DNA from: an uncultured Collinsella sp.
GTDB taxonomy: Bacteria; Actinomycetota; Coriobacteriia; Coriobacteriales; Coriobacteriaceae
Direction: 5' to 3'
DNA length: 5,420 bases
Assembly (NCBI GenBank): GCA_900549135.1
Contig: URNI01000123.1
Span: forward strand, 1 to 5,420
Under the pieces are notes generated by a model, which did no database searches, had not been told where the DNA came from, and saw only the letters and a program-made list of their open reading frames with translations. Within the stretch, counting starts at the first letter, position 1. Every line of letters starts with the position of its first letter. The translations under genes were made by a program, and so were the position numbers. Positions 4,996 through 5,420 of this stretch are shown here, in pieces.

Positions 4996-5420
4996 ATGTC
5001 CAACACACCCACGCACTCTGTCCACAGCGCAATCACAGCAGGATCGCTGCTCCTAGTCCTCTTTTTACTGATCGGCTGCCTGGCACCGGGAACTGCATTT
5101 GCCGTCGACGGCTACGATCAGCTCGGCTTCCGCACTATTAGCGATGATTGTGGGCCCTTCTTCATCGGCAAGTATGAAGCTCAAGACGCCTCGATTGCCT
5201 ACTGCATGAACCAGGAGCGCCCCGGCCCCACCAAGCCGGGCGGCCCATGGCTCAACTTTGATCAAGGCTGGGTGTGGCTCGACGACGAGTTCGCGGCAAT
5301 CGTTTGTCACGGATATCCTACCGCCACGTCGTTTGGCGGTTACCATCTTTCACCCGATCGCGCCCGCGCCGCCACCCAGCTTGCCGTATGGATGCTCAAC
5401 GGCACTACCCATGTCGACGG
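4996..5420 (+). CDS. Secreted thioester-domain (TQXA) surface protein, N-terminal part only
   Basis: The first 141 residues of a longer protein, cut by the window edge. A signal peptide covers residues 1-36: hydrophobic core about 13-30, then the cleavage motif AFA before VDG. A LIGC lipobox-like string at 25-28 precedes the better signal peptidase I site. The mature part looks like a thioester domain of Gram-positive adhesins: YCMNQERPGP (69-78) supplies the reactive cysteine C70, and TQLAVWMLNG (127-136) supplies the partner glutamine Q128 in the TQxA-[VI]-W motif. These domains form an internal Cys-Gln thioester that can bond covalently to host proteins. The missing part probably contains Cna-B-type repeats and an LPxTG sorting signal, as is usual for the family. 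The ATG has AAGGAG five bases upstream. It is the only plus-strand gene in the window and has a structured leader. Confidence 0.85.
   Translation, partial: MSNTPTHSVHSAITAGSLLLVLFLLIGCLAPGTAFAVDGYDQLGFRTISDDCGPFFIGKYEAQDASIAYCMNQERPGPTKPGGPWLNFDQGWVWLDDEFAAIVCHGYPTATSFGGYHLSPDRARAATQLAVWMLNGTTHVD

Overview
The window looks like chromosomal DNA of a gut Coriobacteriia member, most likely Collinsella or a close relative. This is inferred from the moderately high GC, the GC-rich third codon positions, the set of protein families (a TSCPD small protein, a Tat-type lipoprotein, a thioester-domain surface protein) and general resemblance. No database search was possible. Most of the window (1-4700) is read from the minus strand. 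Only the last gene (4996 onward) is on the plus strand.

Layout in minus-strand reading order, from right to left. A tRNA-Gly(CCC) gene (4624-4698) has its own promoter and a strong intrinsic terminator (4581-4612). Next comes a non-coding stretch of about 380 bases (4200-4580). It holds a 52-bp direct repeat, each copy of which starts with a copy of the tRNA-Gly 3' end and carries a hairpin. It also holds a third hairpin with the same apex and an inverted copy of the tRNA T-arm. After it come purB (adenylosuccinate lyase, 2853-4199) and a wobble-paired hairpin that looks like its terminator (2789-2826). Then follows a two-gene unit: a TSCPD-family small protein (2461-2724) whose stop codon overlaps the start of a Tat-exported lipoprotein (1250-2461). 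After a GC-rich hairpin (1149-1198) there is a two-component system: an OmpR/PhoB-type response regulator (374-1096), then the N-terminal part of its sensor kinase (1-362), cut off by the window edge.

On the plus strand, a structured leader (about 4928-4990) precedes a secreted thioester-domain (TQXA-type) surface protein. Only its first 141 residues are in the window.

The genes do not form one pathway. purB is housekeeping purine synthesis. The two-component pair is an ordinary sensing operon of unknown signal. The TSCPD/Tat-lipoprotein pair is a translationally coupled unit of unknown function. The thioester protein is probably a covalent host- or matrix-binding adhesin. The least ordinary part is the repeat and hairpin cluster between purB and the tRNA, where three separate hairpins expose the same heptamer GCGAAGC on the minus strand and tRNA-Gly 3'-end copies mark the repeat edges.
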